From an uncultured Bacteroidia bacterium (GTDB lineage Bacteria; Bacteroidota; Bacteroidia; Bacteroidales; UBA932), in contig CADASN010000005.1 in assembly GCA_902790635.1 (NCBI GenBank), forward strand, positions 1 to 64,000: a stretch of DNA of 64,000 nucleotides, read 5' to 3'. Of the stretch, positions 17,401-26,688 are shown piece after piece. The notes beneath the pieces were generated by a model, which was not told where the DNA came from, did no database searches, and saw only the letters and a program-made list of their open reading frames with translations. Positions within the stretch are counted from its first letter, which is position 1. Each line of letters starts with the position of its first letter. The translations under genes and the position numbers were made by a program.

Positions 17401-17920
17401 CAACTTCGACGGCGGCCACGGCGTCGCGATGGGCAGCGAGATCTCCGGCTGCATCCGGAACGTCGTCATCGACGACTGTGTCTGCGGCGCGGAGAACCGC
17501 GCGCCGGTGCGCTTCAAGAGCCAGCCCTCGCGCGGCGGCATCGTGGAGGACATCACGTTCAGCAACATGCGCCTGGACGGCTGCGGCACCTTCATCGACG
17601 CCAACATGATCTGGCGCATGGTGGAGAACTACGAGCCTTTCAACCCCCGCACGCAGCTGCGCGACCTCAAGGTCATCAACGTCAGCGGCAAGGTCAAGTC
17701 CGTCGGCAACATCTACGGCGACCCGGACGCGCCGATCCCCGAGGGCACCTTCCACTTCGAAGGCTGCAAGCTGGAGGCAGAGACCGGCCTGAAGCTCGCC
17801 AACGTGGACCAGAAGGACTTCAGCGGCATCGAGATCTCCGTCCCGGCGGGCGTCGAGCCGATCCAGCGGATCCAGGTCCAGGTCGGCGGGCGCGCCTCGG
17901 GAACGCCGGTGCAAAACTAG
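14423..17920 (+). CDS. Secreted two-enzyme fusion: GH106-like rhamnosidase domain plus GH28 domain
   Basis: Secreted protein of 1,165 residues after a signal peptide (about 1-22, ending AQAQ). The first about 760 residues resemble GH106 alpha-L-rhamnosidases: VWLIDDAKYPSGFAGGKF matches the D-D-W-x-x-P-S-G-x-A-G-G block and MGFRGDEPEYMY supplies acidic residues. From about 766 (YNVRDYGATGDG) a complete GH28 right-handed beta-helix follows. Its motifs are SSDGVD with Asp944, TDDCLSIKSG with Asp965/966, GGHGVAMGS with His999, and APVRFKSQ with Arg1030 and Lys1032, so it looks active. GH28 includes polygalacturonases and rhamnogalacturonases; paired with a rhamnosidase, the latter is inferred. 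The gene has its own promoter, and no SusCD pair lies next to it. Confidence 0.85.
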   Translation: MIRKAFFPVCILLLSCLCAQAQLIKSWEGIQHGDVPTLEQHYNLPPVEYASHILWGWEGDMDAKIMKQDLDLMQSVHTRMINIEPGYNFPYEYLSDGWWKMIKMAVGEAKKRGMKVWLIDDAKYPSGFAGGKFSRERPDLKMWALIQLDEAWEVPAGGEFADREVPAGAVSAVAESPGQANRQLGIQDGKLSFNAGVHPWTIHFAGYAHKSGDTRAVNHPTRGKDTTNFLHDHLNPAAVDQFIEWTHAAAAKALGKEMGQTVMGFRGDEPEYMYTPWTPRMNEIFMEKKGYDPTPYYASFFAPTRTEQEKRVKADYFDVWSELFADHFFKRQADWLGARGMAHITHLNNEHQMPVNIEANGDFFRVLNRVQIPGVDVISNHVAPGVDNDFPKLASSVAHVYGKPRAFSETMGAVRGDLRTSKQVLNYQFVRGINYFEYNFWSSKSQTAASLAQRPHMAELTDYINRSSFLLSMGVPGARVAMYYPIQSMWMGNNQVYWDLSELSQLLMIHQTDFDYVDDDAFWEALTVGPGYLENKSGQKYYTLIVPPADVISERAWAVIEEFVSLGGKLLFWGGRPSYLVGRTFTQLKPFPDCPQATYEPLMRWTQQVCAALPEPELRIRAERPEGSYLTGPESPWRVEPRPAPQRPAQAQRPQQNRPVDSQAWVTIESFKRQMGLTEVIIPTDSIRYTHRTLDDGELYFLFNEGTRKQSFTVEFDAVGQVRQWDGFTGDVREVPARIEDGKTVLDVTLDGYDSAVYTISKGHGTYNVRDYGATGDGATVDTKALQAAADAAYAAGGGLVVIPPGTYLSGALFFKGGVDLEIQEGATLRSTLDSDDFPQISTRFEGIEHMFRCAFLNFDHSRGVHVYGGGLIDGRGQEWREVKNKDGHWGRPRMLCFTDCPGGHIEHLTMLNHASWCLHVLYTDGFEINDLHISVSSYVPSSDGVDLDSSSNIWMHDVYTNVTDDCLSIKSGKNEDGRRVARPSMNIRVERCNFDGGHGVAMGSEISGCIRNVVIDDCVCGAENRAPVRFKSQPSRGGIVEDITFSNMRLDGCGTFIDANMIWRMVENYEPFNPRTQLRDLKVINVSGKVKSVGNIYGDPDAPIPEGTFHFEGCKLEAETGLKLANVDQKDFSGIEISVPAGVEPIQRIQVQVGGRASGTPVQN

Positions 17921-17983
17921 ACAGCCAGGCAGTTTTTCGGACGGGCGGCGTTTATATGGGTGAATTTGTTTATTTTTACGGAA

Positions 17984-19219
17984 ATGAAAACGCTTGTTCT
18001 CTCCCTTGCGGCCGCCCTCCTGCTGGCGCCGTCCTGCACGAAAATCAACCGCGAAGAGGACCTCGGCCCCGAGGATCTGCAGCCCATCGTCCCCATCGAG
18101 CTCACCAAGGCGGAGCAGGGAGTCCGGGAGGCCTCCAACACCTTTGGTCTCAACATCTTCAACCGGCTCTACACCGCCGGGCAAGGAGAAGATGTGGTCT
18201 TCTCCCCGCTGAGCCTCTCGCTGGCGCTGTCGATGGTCGCCGAAGGCGCGGCTGGCGACACGTGGAAGCAGTTCTCCGACGTCATCGGCTGGGGGAGCGC
18301 CACGCAGGCGGAAGTCGGATCCTACTACAAGAAAATGATCGAAGGCCTGGTGACGGCCGACCCGAGCGTCGCATTCACCAGTGCCAATTCCTATTGGGCA
18401 ACCCTGGGCCTGTCGCTCAAGCAGGATTTCGAGTCCCGGTTAAAGGCCAACTATGCCGCGGAAGGCTACGTCGTGGACTTCTCGTCGCCCGCTACCCTGG
18501 ACAAGATCAACACCTGGTGCTCCGACAAGACCGATGGCAAGATCCCGAAAATGCTCAACGCGTTGAACCCCGAGACGCAACTGATGCTGATCAACGCCCT
18601 GCTTTTCAAGGCACCCTGGGCACTGACCTGGGAGATCAAGCAGGGCCGGGACTTTACGGGGACGGACGGGAAGGCCAAGAAGGATTATCTCTACGTCAAA
18701 GACTATTCGATGGCATACGGAGACTATGGCGATTTCGAGTATCTCCGCATTCCTTATGGCAACGGCGCCTACCAGATGGACATCATCCTGCCCCGCGAAG
18801 GCACATCCCTGGCGGATTTCCTGCCGACCCTGAAGGCAGGACATCTGTCTTATCCGCTCGATGCCGCGAAGGTGACGCTGTACCTGCCGAAGTGGTCCAC
18901 GTCGTATTCGACGGAAGATGCGCTGATCGATATTCTGAAGGCCCAGGGGCTGACCCTGCCTTTCGACAGGAACCTGGCTGATTTCTCCGGTATCAGCCAG
19001 GAGCATCTGTATATCAGCCAGGTCATCCAGAAGACGCAGATCGACGTGACGGAGAAGGGTACCGAGTTCGCCGCGGTCACGGTGATCGGCATGGAAAAGA
19101 ACAGCGCCGTGCCCGTCACCCCGCCCAAGGTCACGGTCGATGTCAACCGGCCCTTCGCCTACGTCATCCGGGAGACCACCTCCGGCACCGTCCTGCTGAC
19201 AGGAACTTTGTCGAAATAG
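17984..19219 (+). CDS. Serpin family lipoprotein
   Basis: Serine-protease inhibitor of the serpin fold, 411 residues, with a lipoprotein signal MKTLVLSLAAALLLAPSC and then a short acidic linker. Full-length serpin elements are present: NIFNRLYTAGQGEDVVFSPLSLSLALSMVAEGA, LINALLFKAPW, and the C-terminal strand FAYVIRETTSGTVLLTGTL. The reactive-centre loop region is TEKGTEFAAVTVIGMEKNSAVPV; its hinge (EKGTEFAAVT) keeps small residues, which in known serpins allows insertion and inhibition. The P1 residue cannot be fixed by eye. A weak -7-like TATTTTTA precedes the ATG at 17984. It converges with mutS, with three bases between the stops. A role against host or rival proteases is inference. Confidence 0.92.
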   Translation: MKTLVLSLAAALLLAPSCTKINREEDLGPEDLQPIVPIELTKAEQGVREASNTFGLNIFNRLYTAGQGEDVVFSPLSLSLALSMVAEGAAGDTWKQFSDVIGWGSATQAEVGSYYKKMIEGLVTADPSVAFTSANSYWATLGLSLKQDFESRLKANYAAEGYVVDFSSPATLDKINTWCSDKTDGKIPKMLNALNPETQLMLINALLFKAPWALTWEIKQGRDFTGTDGKAKKDYLYVKDYSMAYGDYGDFEYLRIPYGNGAYQMDIILPREGTSLADFLPTLKAGHLSYPLDAAKVTLYLPKWSTSYSTEDALIDILKAQGLTLPFDRNLADFSGISQEHLYISQVIQKTQIDVTEKGTEFAAVTVIGMEKNSAVPVTPPKVTVDVNRPFAYVIRETTSGTVLLTGTLSK

Positions 19220-19222
19220 GAT

Positions 19223-21814
<2,592 letters not shown>

Positions 21815-21831
21815 GGTCTTTGCCGGAAAGA

Positions 21832-21839
21832 CAAAGATA
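21832..21839 (-). promoter_or_regulatory. -7 promoter element of mutS
   Basis: TATCTTTG on the minus strand, 17 bases before the ATG at 21814, exact match to TAnnTTTG. Confidence 0.65.
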
Positions 21840-21850
21840 CGAAAAATATT

Positions 21851-22663
21851 CTATAACAGACTGGCTTCGACGCTTATCTCGGCCTCGGCGGGCAACTTGT
21901 CCACCAGGATGGCACGCGCCCACCAGAGCGTTGCCGGAGCAAAGCTGTTGACCCGACAGACACGGATGCAGTAGCTGCCCGCGCCGCCTTTCGCGGAGAA
22001 AGTCAGGTCGTAAAGCATGTTCTGGTGCATCTCCATCCCGGCTACCAACAACAAGGTCTTTGTGCTCCAGTCGATCGGCTTGTCATATTCTCCCGAATAC
22101 GCCGCCTGCAGATCCGAGTCGCTGTCCATACGCCGGACCCACACATGATCGAGCCCCACATTCTGTGGCTTCCAGTCAGCGATGACCCCTCTCCACGCGG
22201 AGCCGAGCACGTCTTCAGTCGTCTCGGCCTGCCATAGCGTATAATTGTCGAAGCGCTCCTCCTTCTTGTATAGTTCTTTCCAGGAGATGCCCTGCAACTC
22301 GCCGCTCAGGATACGGCCGCTGAGATCGCCGCTCGACGCATTCACGAAGAGGTACATCCAGTCCTCGGTTCCGTTGACCCGGACATCCGGCCGGACCGCG
22401 AAGATCCAGGTCTCGACATTGGTCGTTCCAACCGCCACCGCGTCGGTCGCGCCGTTCGCCTTGTAATAAAGCTGCGTCCTCGCCGGGAGAAGAGTCTCGC
22501 TCACCAGGACCCCACGGTGAAGGAAGCGGTCCAGGACCGGCTGGGCCAAAGTCTGGGCCTGCTGGGCCGACATCGTCGGCAAAAGTTTTTCAGGCAAAGC
22601 CTTGCTGCATCCGGCAGCCAGGAGAAGGGCTACAGCAAGGAAGAATAAATAGATCTGTTTCAT
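21851..22663 (-). CDS. Lipoprotein of unknown function, third gene of the ECF sigma operon
   Basis: Lipoprotein of 270 residues with signal MKQIYLFFLAVALLLAAGC (lipobox AAGC). I do not recognise the family. The body is globular, with one tryptophan-rich stretch (LDHVWVRRMDSD and FAPATLWWARAILVDK) and no obvious catalytic motif. The gene starts 19 bases after the stop of the membrane-helix/barrel protein and is read in the same direction, so it is most likely the third gene of the ECF sigma factor operon. Its place suggests an envelope role linked to whatever the barrel protein senses, but nothing in the sequence says what that is. Confidence 0.75.
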   Translation of the reverse strand: MKQIYLFFLAVALLLAAGCSKALPEKLLPTMSAQQAQTLAQPVLDRFLHRGVLVSETLLPARTQLYYKANGATDAVAVGTTNVETWIFAVRPDVRVNGTEDWMYLFVNASSGDLSGRILSGELQGISWKELYKKEERFDNYTLWQAETTEDVLGSAWRGVIADWKPQNVGLDHVWVRRMDSDSDLQAAYSGEYDKPIDWSTKTLLLVAGMEMHQNMLYDLTFSAKGGAGSYCIRVCRVNSFAPATLWWARAILVDKLPAEAEISVEASLL

Positions 22664-22682
22664 CTCTCTATGTGTGTATTTT

Positions 22683-24002
22683 TTATTTCAGATCGAAGGA
22701 CAAGCCCGCCCGGAGGGAAAAGAGCGGATAGATATCCCAGGAGGTGAGGTAGGCACTGTGGTTGAGGTACTGTACGAGTGCCGGACTCAGGTAGAGCCGG
22801 ATACCGTTCAGCAGGCGGAAATCGGCGCCCGCCTGGAGGTTGGCGGAGAAGAGCACCGGCTCGGACAGCCTTTCTGCGCCCGAGACGTGGATGCACTTGT
22901 CGGCCTGCAGGCCGCCGCCGACATAGAAGCGCAAGCGGCTCTCGGGGTTGATATAGAAATGCAGGTCAACGGGGATGCCGAGATAGTGAAGCGCGGCGTG
23001 GTACCGGGACACGGCCGTCGGGAAGACTCCGTGCTCTGCTTCCGTGATGGTCAGGTCGCCGGGACGCTGCGTATAGACCAGTCCGGTGCCCAGCGTCAGG
23101 CGGCGGGTCATCGGCAAGGCGACCGAAACACCGAAACTGACGGGCAAAACCGGCGTATTCCGTTCGTTATAGCGGGAGTTTTGCAGGGCATTTTCCGCTG
23201 AGTTTCCCATCTGCAAGATCGGATCTGATTGGATCGCCTGCCCGGGATCCCAGGAAACGGCCGGCACTCCCGAACTGGAGACAAGGTGGTACCCATCAGG
23301 ACCAAACTGACCGCTGGAAACCCAGGAAATGGTCTCCCCATTGTAATAGTCGGCATACATGATACTTCCCGCACTGTTGACAATAGAACTTGATTCAAAT
23401 GCGACTGGACTGCTCCTGTCAGTTCCCATCTGGAAACGCAGGCTGACGGGGCGGCGCTGCCGGGGGCCGGAAGTTGGCTCGTCCGGGAAATCTTCCCGCG
23501 TCAGTTCTTCCAGCGGCCGGGGGTCGCCGGATTCGCCGTTGAATGACGATACCGTGTCTTCGCGGGGCGGATCCGTTCTCTCCTCCTTCTCGCTTTGATC
23601 CGGAATCCCTTCTTCCGTCACGCCTTCCTGCATCCGGCCCGGATCCTCCTCTTCCCGGGCTATGTCCGGGACCTCCGGCCGGGAGGCCGGGGCGCCGGCC
23701 CCACGCACTGCAGAGGAAGCGGCGCGCAATGGCCTTGCCGGTGGGATGGACTCCGAAAGCAGGCTTGTCTGCTGCGCCAGCAGGACCCGCTCCGGCGCCG
23801 GGCGTGAGGGCTGCGGCGGCCGCAAGAACAGGACGGCGGCCAGGACGGCGGCAACACCTGCCAGCGCCCACGGCCACCAGGCCCGGGGCGCAGGGCCCGA
23901 TGCCGCGGCAGAAGCGCCCCAGCCATCCTCCAGGGGCAACTGCGCATCCTGCAGGCGCTCCTGCAGTACCGCGATCCAATCTTTATCGTTTTTCTGTGTC
24001 AT
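22683..24002 (-). CDS. Anti-sigma-like membrane protein fused to an outer-membrane-type beta-barrel
   Basis: Protein of 439 residues with three parts. Residues 1-41 are a short cytoplasmic segment (KDWIAVLQERLQDAQLPLEDGW), 42-60 are one transmembrane helix (WWPWALAGVAAVLAAVLFL), and 61 to about 175 are a Pro/Glu/Arg-rich spacer. From about 175 to the end are amphipathic strands of an outer-membrane beta-barrel (OmpA/PorT-like), ending in Phe-Asp-Leu-Lys. There is no cleavable signal peptide. The gene overlaps the ECF sigma factor gene by 20 bases, which in Bacteroidota usually marks the sigma regulator, so the N-terminus is probably an anti-sigma segment. How one chain could serve both membranes is unclear; the same domain order is known in other Bacteroidota. 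Confidence 0.8.
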   Translation of the reverse strand: MTQKNDKDWIAVLQERLQDAQLPLEDGWGASAAASGPAPRAWWPWALAGVAAVLAAVLFLRPPQPSRPAPERVLLAQQTSLLSESIPPARPLRAASSAVRGAGAPASRPEVPDIAREEEDPGRMQEGVTEEGIPDQSEKEERTDPPREDTVSSFNGESGDPRPLEELTREDFPDEPTSGPRQRRPVSLRFQMGTDRSSPVAFESSSIVNSAGSIMYADYYNGETISWVSSGQFGPDGYHLVSSSGVPAVSWDPGQAIQSDPILQMGNSAENALQNSRYNERNTPVLPVSFGVSVALPMTRRLTLGTGLVYTQRPGDLTITEAEHGVFPTAVSRYHAALHYLGIPVDLHFYINPESRLRFYVGGGLQADKCIHVSGAERLSEPVLFSANLQAGADFRLLNGIRLYLSPALVQYLNHSAYLTSWDIYPLFSLRAGLSFDLK

Positions 24003-24537
24003 GGTTTCCGTATTTCGCCGCGATCATCGCGGCCAGTTTGTGCCTCGCCTTGAGGTATTGGGTCTGTGAGGTTTTCTCCGAGATGCCGAGCATCTGCGCG
24101 ATCTCCCGGTGCGAGCAGCCGTCCAGGCAGAAGAGGTTGAACACCGCCCGGTAGCCTTCCGGCAGGGATGCGATCAGGTCGATGAGTTCTTCCACCGGGA
24201 TCTGCTGCAGCCTCTCCGTATCCACGCTGACTTCTTCGTCCGGCAGGTTTCCGGACGGCTGCATGAAATGCTGCTGCCGGCGCAGTTCGTCCACGGCCAG
24301 GTGCACCGCAATCTGTGAGAGCCAGGCCCCCAGGGATCCTGTCCGCCACGGGTGGAACCGGTCCAGGGAGGCCCAGGCCTTGAGAAAGGTGTCGTGCACG
24401 AGGTCCCGGGCACGGTCCGGATCCCGGACATATCTCCGGCAGACGGCCAGCACACGCCCCGCGTAGGTCTCGTACATTTGTTGTCTTGCGCCCGGATCTC
24501 CTGCTCTGCATCGCCGGACCAGACCCTTCTCGTCCAT
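23983..24537 (-). CDS. ECF-type RNA polymerase sigma factor
   Basis: Sigma-70 family extracytoplasmic-function sigma factor of 184 residues. Region 2 is seen in ARDLVHDTFLKAWASLDRF (the -10 recognition helix) and region 4 in LPEGYRAVFNLFCLDGCSHREIAQMLGISEKTSQTQYLKAR (helix-turn-helix). The ATG at 24537 is preferred to an in-frame TTG just before it. Its 3' end overlaps the next gene by 20 bases, a sign that the sigma factor and its membrane partner are made together. The operon continues with a lipoprotein gene. No clear TAnnTTTG lies upstream; TATCTTGG is one base off and could mean weak or self-directed transcription. Confidence 0.92.
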   Translation of the reverse strand: MDEKGLVRRCRAGDPGARQQMYETYAGRVLAVCRRYVRDPDRARDLVHDTFLKAWASLDRFHPWRTGSLGAWLSQIAVHLAVDELRRQQHFMQPSGNLPDEEVSVDTERLQQIPVEELIDLIASLPEGYRAVFNLFCLDGCSHREIAQMLGISEKTSQTQYLKARHKLAAMIAAKYGNHDTEKR

Positions 24538-24637
24538 CAACTCACCAGTTTTGAAGAATCTTCACCAAGATAACGAGGATCTTGGAAAAAACTGCCCGAT
24601 TCTTCAGGAATCTTTCGTCCGGCGGCAAAACGGACAG

Positions 24638-24682
24638 AAGAGGCTGGCCAAAAAGATTCGGGATCTTTTTGGCCAGCCTCTT
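24638..24682. terminator. Perfect 20-base-pair hairpin, probable bidirectional terminator
   Basis: Arms at 24638-24657 and 24663-24682 are exact reverse complements (AAGAGGCTGGCC... / ...GGCCAGCCTCTT), with a five-base loop. Each arm has an A5 or T5 run next to the loop. It lies between the stop of the nucleoside-hydrolase fusion gene (24700) and the ECF sigma gene start and should end minus-strand transcripts coming from upstream. No strong T-run follows the stem, so termination is inferred from place and stem strength. Confidence 0.65.
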
Positions 24683-24699
24683 GCCGGGTCTCCGCTAAT

Positions 24700-26610
24700 T
24701 TAGCGGATGACGTAGTCCTTCAGGATGTCGTCCACGCGGCTGTTGATCTGGCCGGCGAGGGCCTGGCCGCGGGTGCTGAGACCGGGGATGGACAGGAGAT
24801 TGCCCGTGGCGGAGCGCAGGGCACCCGTAGAGATGTCACCGTTGTTGATGGCCTCCAGCAGGGCGGACATCAATTTCTCCAGATCGGCGGCGCTCACCGT
24901 GTAGTTCCACTTGAGGGCCTGGGCCAGGCTCACGGGACGCTGCCCCTGGTTGTTGGTGCAGTCGATGGGCTTGACCGCGACATCGGGGAATTCCCGGCGC
25001 AGGTCCGTCAGTTGGCCCGCGTGGCTGCGGAATGCGCTGACGAGCTGGTCCAGACCGTTGTAGCGGTTGGTCGCGTCGCCCACGGAAAGGCTGTTCTTGA
25101 AGCAGCTCAGGATGTCATTGTACACCGGCACGACCGTGATCTTCCGGAAGCCGCTGGCTTTCGCCTTGCGGATCAGCTTCTCCAGGGCGCCGTCGCCGGC
25201 CAGCAGGCCGTCGCAGATCAGTCCGGAAGACTTCAGGTCGAGCTGGTGGACCGCCGTGCTCTTGCCGGAGGCCGGAGGCCCCATCACGATCGTGAGGTCA
25301 TCCTTGCCCTCGCGCAGGGCCTTCTTCGTCAACTCCTCGAAGAGGTGGTCGTACACGAGCTGCTCCGCTTCGCGGTAATCCGCTCCGTTGGTGCCCGTGT
25401 AGCCCAGCGGCCGGAACAACTGGCGTACCTCGTTGGGATCGAGCGTGTTGGCGGCAGCGCCCAGATACTTGTCGGAGAGCTGCTGGAGGCGCTCCTGTGC
25501 CCAGGTCACGGCATCGGCGCCGGTCAGGCGGGGCTGGGGCGCTTCAATCGAATACGCCGACGGCCTGGGGGCCATCCGGGTATGCCGGCGGATGTCCATG
25601 ATCTTCTCTTCCGCGAAGAAGGTGTCTCCGGGGAGCTGGTAGCGGGCGTTGCCGTCCGGGTCGGGCGTGAAGAGCATCAGCGAAGCCTTGCCACGGTCCA
25701 CATAGCGGATCCAGCCGCGGGGAGAGAGGTTGTACTCACCGTCGCCCAGCACGGCATTGACCACGCAGTTGGTGTCCCACATGCGCTGGCCCACTTCGCA
25801 GTCAAACTGGGTATAGACGGTCTTGATCGGGTTGAGGTCGGTATAGGACAAGTCCGTGAGGATGTCCACGGAAGGATAGTCCATCGTGTCTCCCACCATG
25901 GAGGGGGACAGGACGAGATCGACATTCTTGGGAAGATTGTCGTAGAAAACGGCCGCGGCGGCAGAGGCGGTGCGCATGTTGTAGCCGCTGAGGTTGTCGT
26001 CGCCGTCGAAGTGGCCGGCCTGGATATAGACGGCCTTGACCTTCCGTCCGAACAATTCGATGCCGTTCATCTGCGAATATTCATCTGCGCCGGACTCGAA
26101 AAGCTGCTGCAGGCAGGTCATCATGCCGATGGCCAGCACGACGACCGAGTGGTCCTCGGCTTCGCTGAGCAGCTTGCGGTACAGCTTGTAGCCTTCGGGG
26201 AGCTGCTTGGGATCGATCGTGCGGGGATACAGCCAGCTGCCGTCCGGGTTCTTGAATTCGACCAGCCGGCTGTAAGGGATGAAATCGTAGGGATCCTTGA
26301 CGCCGTTGTGCTCCAGGGCGATCGGAATCCCGGGATGTCCGTAGAACTGGTTGAACACATCCACCAGGACGGCATTGCGGTCGCCTTCACGGTCCACGAC
26401 GATGCCCCTGAGGTCCACCAGGCCGTCTTCGATGTAGTGGTAGAGCATGATCAGGGAGAACAGGTCGTCGGTGCAGCTGCCGAAGTCCGTGTCCAGGATC
26501 ATCGGGATGGGCTGGCGGAGCTGGTGGTAATTGCCATAACTGATGTTCTGTGCACGGCACAGGGTGAGGGCAAGCGCACAGGAGACAAGGAGGATAATCA
26601 GTTTTTTCAT
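24700..26610 (-). CDS. Secreted fusion of a nucleoside-hydrolase-like domain and a zeta-toxin-like P-loop kinase domain
   Basis: Protein of 636 residues with a signal peptide (about 1-20, MKKLIILLVSCALALTLCRA), so it should leave the cytoplasm. Residues about 34-340 follow the inosine/uridine nucleoside hydrolase fold: LDTDFGSCTDD (Asp40, Asp42, Asp48, Asp49) corresponds to the calcium-binding DTDPGxDD signature, altered in the middle. From about 355 a second domain carries Walker A GPPASGKST (444-452), an aspartate in GLICDG, and SGFRKITVVPVYNDI, the layout of zeta-toxin/polynucleotide-kinase-like P-loop proteins. A nucleotide-using kinase domain behind a signal peptide is unexpected. Neighbours give no clue: sodium-dependent transporters upstream, an ECF operon downstream. 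Function unknown. Confidence 0.78.
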   Translation of the reverse strand: MKKLIILLVSCALALTLCRAQNISYGNYHQLRQPIPMILDTDFGSCTDDLFSLIMLYHYIEDGLVDLRGIVVDREGDRNAVLVDVFNQFYGHPGIPIALEHNGVKDPYDFIPYSRLVEFKNPDGSWLYPRTIDPKQLPEGYKLYRKLLSEAEDHSVVVLAIGMMTCLQQLFESGADEYSQMNGIELFGRKVKAVYIQAGHFDGDDNLSGYNMRTASAAAAVFYDNLPKNVDLVLSPSMVGDTMDYPSVDILTDLSYTDLNPIKTVYTQFDCEVGQRMWDTNCVVNAVLGDGEYNLSPRGWIRYVDRGKASLMLFTPDPDGNARYQLPGDTFFAEEKIMDIRRHTRMAPRPSAYSIEAPQPRLTGADAVTWAQERLQQLSDKYLGAAANTLDPNEVRQLFRPLGYTGTNGADYREAEQLVYDHLFEELTKKALREGKDDLTIVMGPPASGKSTAVHQLDLKSSGLICDGLLAGDGALEKLIRKAKASGFRKITVVPVYNDILSCFKNSLSVGDATNRYNGLDQLVSAFRSHAGQLTDLRREFPDVAVKPIDCTNNQGQRPVSLAQALKWNYTVSAADLEKLMSALLEAINNGDISTGALRSATGNLLSIPGLSTRGQALAGQINSRVDDILKDYVIR

Positions 26611-26688
26611 AAGGAAAGTGTGTTTCTCTCCCGAAAGTTACACAATTATTCCCTATTTAGCAAGCTGTCGCCCCGCGCCCGGCAGCCG

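Noticed and set aside
24700-26610. A classical zeta/epsilon toxin-antitoxin pair
   Set aside because: No small antitoxin gene adjoins the P-loop domain, and the protein begins with a signal peptide and a nucleoside-hydrolase domain.
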